A stretch of DNA of 64,000 bases from Flammeovirga pectinis (GTDB lineage Bacteria > Bacteroidota > Bacteroidia > Cytophagales > Flammeovirgaceae), in assembly GCF_003970675.1 (NCBI RefSeq), contig NZ_CP034563.1, forward strand, positions 1,245,501-1,309,500, read 5' to 3'. A program made the translations under genes and the position numbers. Each line of letters begins with the position of its first letter. Positions within the stretch are counted from its first letter, which is position 1. Of the stretch, positions 17,000 to 27,233 are shown one piece after another. Below the pieces are notes generated by a model. The model saw only the letters and a list, made by a program, of their open reading frames with translations. It was not told the origin of the DNA and ran no database searches.

Positions 17000-17935
17000 A
17001 TGAAAGAAGGAATTTTACTATGCGGTCATGGTTCCAGAAGAAAAACAGGAACAGATGCTTTTAAAAAGTTAGTAGGTATTCTCCAAAAGAGATACGAAGA
17101 GAATTATGAAGTTGATTATGGCTTTTTAGAATTTAGTCATCCTCTTTATGAAGCCGCAGTTGAGCGTTTATATCAAAAAGGTGTACGTGTAATTTATGCA
17201 TTACCTGTAATTCTATTTGCAGGTTCTCATGCTAAAAACGATATCCCTTATGAGATGAATACCATCCAATCGTATTACCCAGATCTACAAATAAAAATGG
17301 GGAAACACATTGGTGTTAGTTCTTATCTCTTAGAACTTTCTAAAAAAAGGATTCTTGAACAAGAAACTCTTTTACCACCAATAGATAGAAAAGAATGTGG
17401 TCTTATTGTAATTGGCAGAGGCACGACAGATCCAGACGCCAACTCTGATGTACATAAATTAGCCGCAATGCTTTGGGAAGGAATGGGTTTTGGTTTTACA
17501 ACTGTGGCATACAGTGGCACTGCCTACCCAACTATTGCAGATAGTTTACCAATGATAGAAAAATTGGGTTTTAAACGTACATATGTTATTCCATTTTTCT
17601 TTTTTACGGGGGTACTTCTTGAACGAATTTATGCGGCCGTAGATGCGTTCGATTTAACTTCTACAACCAAATATATTAGTACAGATGCTTTTGGTTCTGA
17701 TGAATATATCTTAAAAGCTTTTGATGAACGACTTGATCAAGCAATCAATGGGGAAGCCAACATGAATTGCCAATTATGTAAATACAGAAAGCAAATTATT
17801 GGGTTTGAAGAAGAAGAAGGGAAAGAACAAATTGGGCATCATTTAAATGTAAAAGGGATTCTTTTTGAAGAAGAGGAAAAGGTAAATGAGAAGAAAGGAG
17901 TTGTTGCTGCTTTTAAAAATGTATTAGGTATCTAG
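17000..17935 (+). CDS. cbiX: Sirohydrochlorin cobaltochelatase, two-domain CbiX
   Basis: 311 residues. Two CbiX-type halves: GILLCGHGSRRKTG at the start carries the metal-binding His, and LIVIGRGTTDPDANSD opens the second half, where the usual GHGS-type His is replaced by Arg. Each half has family-type sequence (LEFSHPLYEAAVERLYQKG; TAYPTIADSL). The C terminus adds NCQLCKYRKQ, a CxxC tail, and an acidic region. It inserts cobalt into sirohydrochlorin, the early-insertion route. This sits oddly with cobN at the end of the same cluster. Confidence 0.9.
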   Translation: MKEGILLCGHGSRRKTGTDAFKKLVGILQKRYEENYEVDYGFLEFSHPLYEAAVERLYQKGVRVIYALPVILFAGSHAKNDIPYEMNTIQSYYPDLQIKMGKHIGVSSYLLELSKKRILEQETLLPPIDRKECGLIVIGRGTTDPDANSDVHKLAAMLWEGMGFGFTTVAYSGTAYPTIADSLPMIEKLGFKRTYVIPFFFFTGVLLERIYAAVDAFDLTSTTKYISTDAFGSDEYILKAFDERLDQAINGEANMNCQLCKYRKQIIGFEEEEGKEQIGHHLNVKGILFEEEEKVNEKKGVVAAFKNVLGI

Positions 17936-17938
17936 ACA

Positions 17939-18652
17939 ATGAAAAAAGGCAAAATATACGGCATTTCTTTAGGTCCTGGAGACCCCGATCTTATTACAGT
18001 TAAAGGTCTTAAAACACTACAAGCTGTTGATAAAATTTACTATCCAGGTTCATTACATAAAGATGGGATCAAAAAAAGTTATTCATTACAAGTATTGGAT
18101 AATTACGATTTAGATCAAGAAAAATTAAACGGTTTCTATCTCAACATGACAATTGATAGAATACATGTAGATGCTGTTTATGAAAACACTTTTCAGCAAA
18201 TAAAAATAGATTACAATAACGGATTACATGTTGCTGTTGTGTCTGAAGGTGATTTAAGTACTTACAGCTCGTTTTCATATCTATTAGAAAAATTTCAAAA
18301 AGAAAATTTGGAAGTGGTGCTTGTACCGGGTATTACGTCTTTTCATTTAGGGGCTGCAGTAATTCAGAAACCTTTAGCATTGTTAAACCAAACTATAAAG
18401 GTTTTGCCAATGCTACAATCTTCTAAGGATTTAGAAGAAGCACTTCAGGGTTCAGACACGGTGGTATTAATGAAAATTAAATCAAGTTTAAAGTACATTG
18501 TTCCGCTACTTTCTACCAAAGCTATTTCGTTTACGTATTGTGAAAAATTGGGTACAGAAGATCAATTTATCACGTCTTCTTTAAATGAAATTCAAGAAAG
18601 AGAAATCCCCTATTTCTCGTTGCTAATAATTAAACAAACAAACTATTCATGA
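17939..18652 (+). CDS. cobI: Precorrin-2/cobalt-factor II C20-methyltransferase
   Basis: 237 residues. Tetrapyrrole methylase fold: N-terminal GISLGPGDPDLITVKGLKTL and the mid motif VVSEGDLSTYSSFSYL with VLVPGITSFHLGAA. These match CobI/CbiL, which adds the C20 methyl from SAM. Three bases after cbiX; its stop overlaps the next start by 4 bases. Confidence 0.92.
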   Translation: MKKGKIYGISLGPGDPDLITVKGLKTLQAVDKIYYPGSLHKDGIKKSYSLQVLDNYDLDQEKLNGFYLNMTIDRIHVDAVYENTFQQIKIDYNNGLHVAVVSEGDLSTYSSFSYLLEKFQKENLEVVLVPGITSFHLGAAVIQKPLALLNQTIKVLPMLQSSKDLEEALQGSDTVVLMKIKSSLKYIVPLLSTKAISFTYCEKLGTEDQFITSSLNEIQEREIPYFSLLIIKQTNYS

Positions 18653-20019
18653 AGATTACAGTAGCGGGTTTAGGCCCTGGACATAAAGATTATATTCTTC
18701 CGATTGTAACCAATGCCCTGCAAAAGGCAGATGTAATTATTGGGTATGATTATTACTTCCAATTTTGTGAGGATTTTATAAAAAAAGATGCCGTTAAAAT
18801 TGCCATGCCTTTGGGTAAAGAAGAAGAAAGGGCAATTGTAGCAGTGGAAGAAGCTAAGAAAAATCAACACGTTTTTGTAATTGGATCAGGAGATGCTAGT
18901 ATTTATTCTATGGCTGCCATAGTTTATCAAGTAGCGTCTTTGCAACCAGAATTACCTCTTGAACTAGAGACGCTTCCGGGAGTATCTGCATTTTTAGCAG
19001 CGGGAAGTAAATTAGGAGCACCTTTAGGTCACGATTTCTGTTGTATCTCTTTATCAGATTTAATGACGCCTTGGCAAGTAATTGAAAAAAGAATAAGAGC
19101 TGCTGCAAGTGGCGATTTTGTGACTAGTTTATACAATCCAAAAAGTAAAAAAAGGTATTGGCAACTTGAAAGGTTAAAGAAGATTTTTTTAGAGGAAAGA
19201 GACCCGAGTACACCTGTAGCAATTATACGTCAGGTAACTAGGCCAGAAGAAAAAATAACAATCCAAACATTAGGTACTTTTGATGTTGAATTAGTGGATA
19301 TGTTCTCTTTGGTAATGATCGGAAACTCTCAAACTTATCAATATAAAGAGCATCTTATTACACCAAGAGGGTACCTGAATAGAAAGCCTAAAACAGGTAC
19401 AGAAATTCAGCAAGAAAGCTTTCGAATTGTAACAAATAAACTACAAGAATTAGCACATAGTACAGCAGATAAATGGGCAATTACTCGTGTAATACATACT
19501 ACTGGAGTATTGGATGATCATATACATTATGCGGCTTCTCAAAAAGCAGTAGAACAACTCTCCGATCACCTTCAAAATGGTGGAACTATTGTTACAGATG
19601 TTACCATGGTACAAGCAGGTATTACAAAACAATTCGCTAAGAAATTTCAGAATAAAATTGTCTGCTGCTTAAATGATGATGAGATACCTGCATTTGCTGA
19701 AAAAGAAGAACTCACTCGTTCACAAGCCGGACTTCGAAAAGCAATTGGCCTTTATCCTGACGCTCTTTATGTTGTAGGAAATGCACCAACCGCTTTATTC
19801 GAAATTACAGATCAGCTTCGTGATACGCCTTCTTTCCAACCTGCAGGAGTTATTGGTGTTCCTGTTGGTTTTGTGAATGTTTTAGAATCAAAAGAGCAGT
19901 TAGTACAATCAAAAAATACACCTTGGATTACACTTCATGGAAATAGAGGCGGAAGTAATATAGCGGCTGCATTGGTTAATGCTTGTTTTACGCTTCAAGA
20001 ATCAACTAATTATTTTTAA
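18649..20019 (+). CDS. cobJ: Fused precorrin-3B C17-methyltransferase and precorrin-8X methylmutase (CobJ-CobH)
   Basis: 456 residues, about twice a CobJ. Residues 1-240 are the SAM methyltransferase: VAGLGPGHKDYILP, GSGDASIYSMAA, LPGVSAFLAAGSKLGAPLGHDF. From about residue 250 the sequence is CobH/CbiC: RVIHTTGVLDDH with the catalytic His, DVTMVQAGI, NAPTALFEI and GVPVGFVNV. One chain therefore carries out ring contraction/C17 methylation and, later in the pathway, the C11-to-C12 methyl shift. The two steps are not consecutive, so the fusion more likely fixes stoichiometry than channels substrate. Confidence 0.92.
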   Translation: MKITVAGLGPGHKDYILPIVTNALQKADVIIGYDYYFQFCEDFIKKDAVKIAMPLGKEEERAIVAVEEAKKNQHVFVIGSGDASIYSMAAIVYQVASLQPELPLELETLPGVSAFLAAGSKLGAPLGHDFCCISLSDLMTPWQVIEKRIRAAASGDFVTSLYNPKSKKRYWQLERLKKIFLEERDPSTPVAIIRQVTRPEEKITIQTLGTFDVELVDMFSLVMIGNSQTYQYKEHLITPRGYLNRKPKTGTEIQQESFRIVTNKLQELAHSTADKWAITRVIHTTGVLDDHIHYAASQKAVEQLSDHLQNGGTIVTDVTMVQAGITKQFAKKFQNKIVCCLNDDEIPAFAEKEELTRSQAGLRKAIGLYPDALYVVGNAPTALFEITDQLRDTPSFQPAGVIGVPVGFVNVLESKEQLVQSKNTPWITLHGNRGGSNIAAALVNACFTLQESTNYF

Positions 20020-20020
20020 A

Positions 20021-21037
20021 GTGGATAGCTCTTCTCTTCATATTGATATTATTGGGATTGGTAATAAAGCCAACCAAGAGTTCACTCCAGAACAACACTA
20101 TGTGATACATCAGCATAGTTTATTTTCTGGAGGAAAAAGACATTACGCATTAATCAAACATCTATTACCAAAAAAGCATGAATGGATTGCGATTACAGGT
20201 AAAATGCCAGATGTAATGACTGAATATGTTAGAGCGAAACAAAATAAACTGCTAGTTTTTGCTTCTGGAGACCCTCTCTTTTTTGGTTTTGCAAATACTG
20301 TAAAAAGGTTATTACCAAATGCAATTGTTAGCGTATTTCCTCATTTTAATTCATTGCAATTACTAGCACAAAAGCACGTACTTAATTATAGTAGTTTAAG
20401 AACTATTTCTTTACATGGTAGAAACTCTTGGAAACCATTAGATAGTTGCCTTATTAAAGGAGAAGAATTGATTGGAATATTAACGGATAAAACACATTCT
20501 CCAAAACATATTGCACAACGTTTACTAGAGTATAACTTCTTGGATTATGATCTTCTAATAGGAGAAGAATTAGAAGGAGAAAATGAAAGAATAAGGATTT
20601 TAAGTTGTGTAGAAACACTTAAAGTAAATGATATCCAACTCTTAAACTGCATTATTTTAATAAAGAAATCAGACAAAAGAATCCCTTTAAGTTTCAGTGA
20701 TTCTAGCTTTCAAACGTTGGAAGGAAGACCTGGAATGATTACTAAACAGGCAATCCGATCTATTACAATTCCAGCCTTAGAACTACATTCTAAAAGTTGT
20801 TTTTGGGATATAGGGAGTTGTACAGGTGCAATAGCAATTGAAGCACAATTAAGCTACCCAAATGTTTCTGTGTTGGCTTTTGAAATTCGAGAAGAATGTA
20901 AAGATATCATTGCCAATAACACCTATTCGCATCATTGTCCGGGTGTACAAATAGAAATAAATGATTTCATGAATTTAGAGCTATCAATGTTTCAAAAACC
21001 AGATGCATTATTTATAGGGGGCATGGTAATAGATTAG
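20021..21037 (+). CDS. cobL: Precorrin-6B methyltransferase CbiE domain and first part of CbiT (CobL), cut by a frameshift
   Basis: The likely start is the GTG at 20021, one base after the cobJ-H stop, just before the family opening IDIIGIG; an ATG at 19979 inside the previous gene is an alternative. CbiE covers roughly residues 1-200 (FASGDPLFFGFA). CbiT starts with PGMITKQAIRS and has the SAM motif FWDIGSCTGAIAIEA. The frame then reaches IGG-MVID-stop at 21037. In the -1 frame the family sequence continues smoothly (HGNRLEEMM). The joint is the G5 run at 21017-21021; one extra G would give 1206 bases, a 401-residue protein of normal CobL length. Confidence 0.85.
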   Translation: MDSSSLHIDIIGIGNKANQEFTPEQHYVIHQHSLFSGGKRHYALIKHLLPKKHEWIAITGKMPDVMTEYVRAKQNKLLVFASGDPLFFGFANTVKRLLPNAIVSVFPHFNSLQLLAQKHVLNYSSLRTISLHGRNSWKPLDSCLIKGEELIGILTDKTHSPKHIAQRLLEYNFLDYDLLIGEELEGENERIRILSCVETLKVNDIQLLNCIILIKKSDKRIPLSFSDSSFQTLEGRPGMITKQAIRSITIPALELHSKSCFWDIGSCTGAIAIEAQLSYPNVSVLAFEIREECKDIIANNTYSHHCPGVQIEINDFMNLELSMFQKPDALFIGGMVID

Positions 21038-21225
21038 AAGAAATGATGCATAAAATTGATGCAATTTTAGAACAAGGAGGCGTCATTGTAATGAATACTA
21101 TTCTAGAAAAATCATACAATACGTTTATAAAATGTGCTCATGATTTAAACTACAAACTTACTCCTCCACTTAAAGTAACACTAAACGAACACAACACAGT
21201 ACATGTACTTGTTGCTAAAAAATAG
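21022..21225 (+). pseudogene. cobL: C-terminal part of CobL (CbiT domain) in the shifted frame
   Basis: Reading from CAT at 21022 gives HGNRLEEMMHKID and then ILEQGGVIVMNTI, the end of a CbiT domain, finishing at 21225 five bases before the cbiG-cobM start. It has no start signal of its own; the first ATG (21043) would drop the glycine motif. I see it as the tail of the preceding frame, separated either by a real one-base deletion, by a sequencing error in a G run, or by slippage that restores the product. Confidence 0.8.
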
Positions 21226-21229
21226 AACA

Positions 21230-23074
21230 ATGAAAAAAATAAGTATAATTGCTACAACCGATAAAGGAATTGGTATCGCTCTCATTCTTCAGAAAGAATT
21301 TCCTAAATCATTAATCATTACTACACGTTCTACAAGTAACGAAAATGTTTCTGTAGTGAGTTCAATTAATGAATACCTCTCTAAAAATTATCAGAAACTA
21401 GATGGTATTTGTTTTATAAGTGCCTTAGGTATTTGTGTTCGTTTAATTGCTCCATTTATTGAAAGTAAGAAAACAGACCCAGCTGTAATTTGTGTAGATG
21501 ATCATGGGAAAAATTGTCAATCTGTTTTGGCTGGTCATATTGGTGGAGGTAATGATTTCACTAATAAAGTAGCTCAAATAGTTGGCGGAAATGCTATCAT
21601 TAGTACATCAAGTGATTTACAAAACATCTGGGCTTTAGATACACTAGGCACAAAGTTTAATTGGTCTACAAGCACTAATCAACCTTTAAATCAAATTATT
21701 AGCCTTTTTGTAAATAACGAACCAACCGTCCTTCTTCTTGATATAAAAGATAAAGGCACACACTACCTTGAAAAAAACCTTCCTGCTTTTGTTTCTGTAT
21801 TTTATACTGAAAAAGACATTGACTATTCTCAATATAAGTTACTAATAACAGTAACTTATAAAGTTTACAATGCGTCTCTTCCTCAAATTTCATATCATCC
21901 TAAAGTACTAGCAGTAGGAACAGGATGTTCTAAAACATTAGATTTCCCATTATTTGAACAAAGGCTTAAAGCTGAACTTTCTACTTGTGCCATCGCATTT
22001 GAGTCGATTAAAGAAATAGGCTCTGTTGATATTAAAGCCGAACAAAGTGCCTATTTAAAGCTAAGTAAGAAATATAAATTGCCTTTTATCACTTTCACAA
22101 AAGATGAAATAGATAAAGTTGTTGTACCTAATCCTAGTGAAATGGTTCAATCTAAAATTGGGGTAGATGGAGTGTCAGAATCAACAGCGTTACTATTGTC
22201 TAGACAAGAACAAGTGCTTGTAGAAAAGCAAAAAATTCATTTAGATAATTCTGATAAGTTTACTTTTTCTGTTGCATTAAAAAAAGAATACGAACGCAGA
22301 ACAGCAATTGCAATTATTGGTGCTGGTCCTGGAGATGAGGAACTTATCACTGTAAAAGGAAAGCAGTATTTAGAAAAAGCAGATTGCATTTTGTATGCAG
22401 GGAGTCTTGTACCAGAAGAAATGATTAATTGGTGCAAAGAAGGTGCAATTGTTAGAAATTCTGCAATGATGACACTCGAAGAGCAGGTTGAAATTATGAC
22501 AGAACAGTACAAAAAAGGTAATTCTGTTGTTAGATTACACAGTGGCGACCCCTCTTTATATGGTGCTATACAGGAACAAATGACCATTTTTGATGAGTTA
22601 AAAATGGATTATTTTATTGTGCCTGGTATCTCTGCTTTTAGTGCTGCAGCTGCAGTATTACGTTCTGAATTTACTATTCCAGAGGTAGTTCAATCTATAG
22701 TTTTAACAAGAGGAGAAGGTAAAACGCCTATGCCTCCAAAAGAAAATATAGCCGCTTTTGCAAAAACCAATGCAACAATGTGTTTGTTTTTAAGTGCAGG
22801 CATTGCCGCAAAAGTACAATATCAATTATTAGAGCATTTCGATCCAGAAACTCCAGTTGCAGTGCTTTATAGATTAACATGGAAAGACGAAGAAATTTAC
22901 CAAGGTAAACTTACAGACTTAGCCAAAATTGTAAAAGACAGTAAGAAAACAAGAACAGTATTAATTGTTGTGGGTAAAGCCATTGGTGCTCGTAAAAACA
23001 GGTCGCAATTATACAGTCCAGATTGGCAACATATATTTAGAACAAATAAAAAGTTTGTAGTTAAAGAAGCGTAA
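21230..23074 (+). CDS. cobM: Fused CbiG (cobalt-precorrin-5A hydrolase) and CobM/CbiF (precorrin-4 C11-methyltransferase)
   Basis: 614 residues from the ATG at 21230. The N-terminal part is CbiG-like: GICFISALGICVRLIAPFI, CVDDHGKNCQSVLAGHIGGGND near residue 95, and the C-terminal CbiG/CobE segment LAVGTGCSKT near 228. From about residue 360 it is CobM/CbiF: IIGAGPGDEELITVKGKQYL, LYAGSLVP, HSGDPSLYGA and VPGISAFSAAAA. CbiF and CbiG act in sequence (C11 methylation, then lactone opening with loss of acetaldehyde), so the fusion is functionally sensible. CbiG marks the anaerobic-type branch. Confidence 0.92.
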   Translation: MKKISIIATTDKGIGIALILQKEFPKSLIITTRSTSNENVSVVSSINEYLSKNYQKLDGICFISALGICVRLIAPFIESKKTDPAVICVDDHGKNCQSVLAGHIGGGNDFTNKVAQIVGGNAIISTSSDLQNIWALDTLGTKFNWSTSTNQPLNQIISLFVNNEPTVLLLDIKDKGTHYLEKNLPAFVSVFYTEKDIDYSQYKLLITVTYKVYNASLPQISYHPKVLAVGTGCSKTLDFPLFEQRLKAELSTCAIAFESIKEIGSVDIKAEQSAYLKLSKKYKLPFITFTKDEIDKVVVPNPSEMVQSKIGVDGVSESTALLLSRQEQVLVEKQKIHLDNSDKFTFSVALKKEYERRTAIAIIGAGPGDEELITVKGKQYLEKADCILYAGSLVPEEMINWCKEGAIVRNSAMMTLEEQVEIMTEQYKKGNSVVRLHSGDPSLYGAIQEQMTIFDELKMDYFIVPGISAFSAAAAVLRSEFTIPEVVQSIVLTRGEGKTPMPPKENIAAFAKTNATMCLFLSAGIAAKVQYQLLEHFDPETPVAVLYRLTWKDEEIYQGKLTDLAKIVKDSKKTRTVLIVVGKAIGARKNRSQLYSPDWQHIFRTNKKFVVKEA

Positions 23075-23076
23075 CT

Positions 23077-23838
23077 ATGGTTTTAATTTTTGGAGGAACT
23101 ACGGAAGGGAAAAAGGTGGTGCACTTTTTTGAAAGAAAGAAAATACCCTATATCTATTCTACGAAAACAAAAGTAGCATTTGATAACACGCCATTTTCTA
23201 CCTACAGATATGGTGTTTTAAATGCCAAATTATTAAGTGCTTTTATTCTTAAAAATAAGGTTACTACAATTATCAATGCGTCGCATCCTTTTGCCAAAGA
23301 ATTACATGCTACAATAGATAAAGTTGGTATACATCTCGGTATTCCGGTTATCCGTTTGGCTAGAAAAAAACTACTTATCCCAACGCATCCATTCGTTCAT
23401 TTTGTAAAGAGTTACGACCAAGCCAAAGCACTTCTTTTTGGCCCGTTTCTCGGTAAAAAACTATTAGGCTTAACAGGTGTGCAGACTATCCACATTTTTA
23501 AAGAGTATTGGAAAGACAACCCTGCCATTTTTAGAATCTTGCCAAGAGAAACATCAATCGTAATTGCAAAAGAGACAGGTATTCCAAAAACAAAACTTAT
23601 TTGTGCTATGCCTTCTAATAATTTAGAACAAGAGATAGCAGTAATTAAAGAACATAAAATTGATATAGTAATTACAAAAGAAAGTGGCAATAGTGGTTTT
23701 TTAATGACAAAAATTGATGCTGCTTTACAATGTAACCTACCTATCATCATTGTAAGAGAACCGTCCATACCTAGTTCTTTTACAACCATTTATTCTATTG
23801 AAGAATTAGAAGTATTAATGGCAAAAGCATGGGTTTAA
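23077..23838 (+). CDS. cobK: Precorrin-6A/cobalt-precorrin-6A reductase
   Basis: 253 residues. N-terminal Rossmann segment VLIFGGTTEGKKVVHFF, then IINASHPFAKELHATI, the strongly conserved ASHPFA motif, and LGLTGVQTI in the second half. These fit CobK/CbiJ, which uses NADPH to reduce the macrocycle. Two bases after the preceding gene; the 3' end overlaps cbiD by 10 bases. Confidence 0.93.
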   Translation: MVLIFGGTTEGKKVVHFFERKKIPYIYSTKTKVAFDNTPFSTYRYGVLNAKLLSAFILKNKVTTIINASHPFAKELHATIDKVGIHLGIPVIRLARKKLLIPTHPFVHFVKSYDQAKALLFGPFLGKKLLGLTGVQTIHIFKEYWKDNPAIFRILPRETSIVIAKETGIPKTKLICAMPSNNLEQEIAVIKEHKIDIVITKESGNSGFLMTKIDAALQCNLPIIIVREPSIPSSFTTIYSIEELEVLMAKAWV

Positions 23839-24920
23839 AAGAAATTCCAAAAGGTGAATTAAGGGAAGGTTTTACAACCGGAACGTCTGCTACAGCTGCG
23901 GCTAAAGCAGGGTTAATGGCTATTGTTTTACAACAAAAACAAGCGGCTATAACTGTACATTTACCTATTGATAAAATCTTAGAAATCCCTGTTCACTATT
24001 GTGAATTTACTACGCAAACTGCCAAATGTAGTGTCTTAAAAGACGCTGGAGATGATCCAGATGTTACAAATGGAGCAGAAATAGGTTGCGAAATTCAATT
24101 TATAAAAGAACAAGAAATTCAGTTTTGTGCGGGTGAAGGGGTTGGCACAGTTACATTACCAGGTTTACAATTAAAAGTTGGAGAACCTGCAATTAACCCT
24201 GTACCAAGAAATATGATTCGCAATGCTCTTCAGAAGATACTTCATGATTATGATTTAGAAGTTGGCATTGCAGTTACGGTATATGTTGTTAACGGTAAAA
24301 AGCTAGCAAAAAAAACCTTAAATGAAAGGGTAGGAATAATGAATGGGTTATCCATTTTAGGAACAAGTGGCATTGTAAAACCTTATTCCGCTTCCTCTTA
24401 TATAGCAAGTATAGAACAAGGTGTAGATGTAGCGGTGGCCAATGGCATTACAGAATTAGTGATTAATTCTGGTGCTAGAAGCGAAAAATATTTAAAACAA
24501 TTGTTCCCGAAATTAACAGAGCAATCTTTTATTCATTACGGAAATTGGATTGGCGATACTCTCCGAAAAATCAACACCTCTCCCATTAAAAAAGTAACAA
24601 TGGGAATTATGCTCGGTAAGGCGGTTAAGCTCGCTCAGGGGCAGACAGACACACACAGTTGTGTCTCTAGCTGGGACAAAGAATTTATTGCAAACATTGC
24701 CTTAGAAAACAACTATCCGCTCTCTTTAAGAGGTGATATTATAAAATTAAATATGGCAAGTAGATTAGTAGAGGTTATTCCTTTTAATAAAGAGGAATGC
24801 TTTTATCAAGCGCTTCTTTCTGCTTGTTATCAAGAAATAAGAATACTACTAAAACAAACAGAATTCCATCTTTTCTTAATCGGAAAAGATGGCGATTACA
24901 TTCAATTTAAACACCAATGA
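23829..24920 (+). CDS. cbiD: Cobalt-precorrin-5B C1-methyltransferase
   Basis: 363 residues. Opening LREGFTTGTSATAAAKAG is the CbiD signature, with KDAGDDPDVTNGAEI and GEGVGTVTLPGL, INPVPRNMI and GTSGIVKPYS further on. It adds the C1 methyl in the cobalt-early pathway. Its presence together with cobN and a ChlI/D fusion is one of the hybrid features of this cluster. Confidence 0.94.
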   Translation: MGLKEIPKGELREGFTTGTSATAAAKAGLMAIVLQQKQAAITVHLPIDKILEIPVHYCEFTTQTAKCSVLKDAGDDPDVTNGAEIGCEIQFIKEQEIQFCAGEGVGTVTLPGLQLKVGEPAINPVPRNMIRNALQKILHDYDLEVGIAVTVYVVNGKKLAKKTLNERVGIMNGLSILGTSGIVKPYSASSYIASIEQGVDVAVANGITELVINSGARSEKYLKQLFPKLTEQSFIHYGNWIGDTLRKINTSPIKKVTMGIMLGKAVKLAQGQTDTHSCVSSWDKEFIANIALENNYPLSLRGDIIKLNMASRLVEVIPFNKEECFYQALLSACYQEIRILLKQTEFHLFLIGKDGDYIQFKHQ

Positions 24921-25624
24921 CTTTAACAAACATCATCAGACCATTAATGGCAGGAATACTTCATTCTTTTGAACCTGACCATGTAACAGCAGTTTCCGTA
25001 TTAGCAACAGAAAATGCCATTAAAAATGAAAAAACATCAGCAAAAAATGTATTTAAAGCTTCTCAATGGGCATTAGGACATTCTGTAACATTATTATTAT
25101 TAGGAGGCATTGCCCTTATTTTTAAAAGTACTGTAGAAATTTTTGTAAAGGATATTTCTTATTACGCAGAGCTTTCTGTCGGACCAATTATGATATGGCT
25201 CGGTATAGTTTCTATCCGTAGAAACCATAAGTTGAAAGAAATGATGAAAGACCATAAAAAGATTGAAGAGCATGATCATATAGATAGTAATCTGATTCAT
25301 TTGCATGGTAAACAAGGTGAAGAAATTGCCATGAACCCTATGAACAGATCATTTTGGGTAGGCATGTTACATGGTTTAGCTGGTACTGGTGGTGCATTAA
25401 CTTCTGCGTTAATTTTAAGTTCTTCAACACTCATGGATGCTATTATTATTTTATTGGTAGAGTCTATCGGAATTATCATTGCAATGAGTGTATATAGTTA
25501 TGCTTTACTGTCTGTATTAAGTCGTTTTATTGAGAAAAACCTATCCATTTTTAAATGGATGAATGGCATTGCAGGCCTTACATCTATCCTACTTGGTTTC
25601 TATTGGATTTTCAACTCTTTATAG
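24917..25624 (+). CDS. Ni/Co-permease-like membrane protein, probable cobalt importer
   Basis: 235 residues with about six hydrophobic segments. The first contains HSFEPDH (residues 16-22), the H-x4-D-H metal-binding signature of NiCoT/NicO-type permeases, and [15 protein letters not shown] in the second half resembles the matching second motif. A cytoplasmic loop near residues 105-135 is rich in His, Asp and Lys. Overlap of 4 bases with cbiD and riboswitch control make cobalt uptake the best guess. An UreH/HupE-like accessory membrane protein is the alternative. Confidence 0.75.
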   Translation: MTLTNIIRPLMAGILHSFEPDHVTAVSVLATENAIKNEKTSAKNVFKASQWALGHSVTLLLLGGIALIFKSTVEIFVKDISYYAELSVGPIMIWLGIVSIRRNHKLKEMMKDHKKIEEHDHIDSNLIHLHGKQGEEIAMNPMNRSFWVGMLHGLAGTGGALTSALILSSSTLMDAIIILLVESIGIIIAMSVYSYALLSVLSRFIEKNLSIFKWMNGIAGLTSILLGFYWIFNSL

Positions 25625-25634
25625 TCTGATAAAT

Positions 25635-27233
25635 ATGAATTTTCCGTTCACCGCAATTGTAGGACAAGAACAATTTAAATTGGCACTCCTACTTAATAGT
25701 ATTGACCCATCGCTCGGAGGCGTTTTAGCCATAGGTGATAAAGGCACTGGTAAAACTACTTTAATACGCTCTTTGTCAGATTTGCTAAATTGTAACTTTG
25801 TTAATTTACCTATTGGAGCTTCAGAAGATCGTGTTCTAGGACATATCAATTTAGAAAAACTGATTAATGATAAAAGTGAAGAAGTACAAATTGGTTTACT
25901 TGCCAAGGCCAATAATGGTTTTTTATATATTGATGAAATAAACCTGCTGAACGACTACCTCATGGATGTTCTTTTAGATGCTTCTGCTTCTGGAAAGTAT
26001 CATTTAGAAAGAGAAGGAATTTCTAAAGTTTTTGATAGTAAATTTTGCTTAGTGGGTTCTATGAATCCAGAGGAAGGAGAACTAAGACCTCAGCTGAAAG
26101 ATAGATTTGGATTAAGTGTGCATATAAAGACCACAGATAAGCTAATTGATAGAACAACTATTGTAAAAAATAGACTTGCTTTTGATAGTAATCCAATAGC
26201 TTTTTCTTCACAATTTGCTGATGAACAAAAGCAACTCGCTCTACAAATTACAACTGCAAAAAATAAGCTTTTAAAAGTAACTATTCTCCCTTCAGTAATA
26301 GACTATTGTTCTAGTTTAGCAGTAGCAAATGCTGTAGAGGGTTTACGAGCGGATATACTATTGGTAAAAACTGCTAGAGCATACGCCTCTTTATATCAAA
26401 AAGATAGTGTAAGTACAGAAGATGTTGATGCGATAAAAGATTTTGTCTTAAACCATAGGAAAAACAACACACCACCACCTTCAGAACAGTCTCAAAATCA
26501 GAAAGAAGAAGAGAAAAACACACCGCCTCAAAAACCACAAGAGCAGAACGAAACGGCTGTTTTTAATCCTATTATACCAAAAGATAAAATACAATTTGAT
26601 AGTGCTTTAGACATTGGAGTACAACAATCTATACAGCAAAACACAACAAAAAACACATTGGACAGACGAAAATCTGTAGGGCAATATTTAGCAAAAGATC
26701 AATTTGAAGTTTTTAATAAAACTCAAAACGAAACCGTAACGCAACAAATTATATTTTTATTAGATTCTAGTGGTTCTATGCTTCAAGAAGAAGTGATAGC
26801 ACAAGCAAAAGGAATTGTTGAAAAGATTGTAAGAAATAAAAAGGCCAGTACTATTCAGTTTTCGTTAGTTACGCTTTTTCAAGGAGAAGCAGTAACTGTA
26901 CTAGAAAAGACGTCGAAAGAGACCACCTTTATACAAGCATTGCAAGAATTAAAAACTGGAGGTAAAACAAATATTGTAGCTGGTTTTAAACACATAAAGA
27001 ATATTCTCGCTCAAGCAGAAGCAAAGAAAATTGACCTTGTTCTTGTTTCCGACGGTCACTTTTGTTCTAGTTTTGGTTTAGAAGAAATTATTGGTAGCTA
27101 TCAATTTCACTGTAAAAAAATAAATGAATTGATTCTTGTAGATACCGAAACAGGCATTGTACAACTTGGTAGTATGAAACAACTTTCTGAGGCTCTAAAT
27201 GGGACGTATCAAAAACTAGAATTAGAACTATGA
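25635..27233 (+). CDS. Fused ChlI-type AAA+ ATPase and ChlD-type vWA protein, probable cobaltochelatase partner of CobN
   Basis: 532 residues from the ATG at 25635; an in-frame ATG at 25563 would overlap the permease gene deeply and adds no family sequence. Walker [12 protein letters not shown] (about 34-44), Walker [13 protein letters not shown], and [20 protein letters not shown] belong to the Mg-chelatase I subunit. A linker rich in Pro, Glu and Gln (about 278-310) leads to a vWA domain with the MIDAS motif DSSGSM near residue 376 and SDGHF later. Known cobaltochelatases use CobS and CobT; here one ChlI-ChlD-like chain could energise CobN. Confidence 0.85.
   Translation: MNFPFTAIVGQEQFKLALLLNSIDPSLGGVLAIGDKGTGKTTLIRSLSDLLNCNFVNLPIGASEDRVLGHINLEKLINDKSEEVQIGLLAKANNGFLYIDEINLLNDYLMDVLLDASASGKYHLEREGISKVFDSKFCLVGSMNPEEGELRPQLKDRFGLSVHIKTTDKLIDRTTIVKNRLAFDSNPIAFSSQFADEQKQLALQITTAKNKLLKVTILPSVIDYCSSLAVANAVEGLRADILLVKTARAYASLYQKDSVSTEDVDAIKDFVLNHRKNNTPPPSEQSQNQKEEEKNTPPQKPQEQNETAVFNPIIPKDKIQFDSALDIGVQQSIQQNTTKNTLDRRKSVGQYLAKDQFEVFNKTQNETVTQQIIFLLDSSGSMLQEEVIAQAKGIVEKIVRNKKASTIQFSLVTLFQGEAVTVLEKTSKETTFIQALQELKTGGKTNIVAGFKHIKNILAQAEAKKIDLVLVSDGHFCSSFGLEEIIGSYQFHCKKINELILVDTETGIVQLGSMKQLSEALNGTYQKLELEL

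Noticed and set aside
21030-21045. Separate small gene starting at ATG 21043
   Set aside because: Starting there would drop the HGNRLEE motif that continues CbiT; it is better explained as the tail of cobL.
22237-22587. 116-codon minus-strand frame inside cbiG-cobM
   Set aside because: Shadow of a strongly conserved methyltransferase segment; no family motif in the antisense product.
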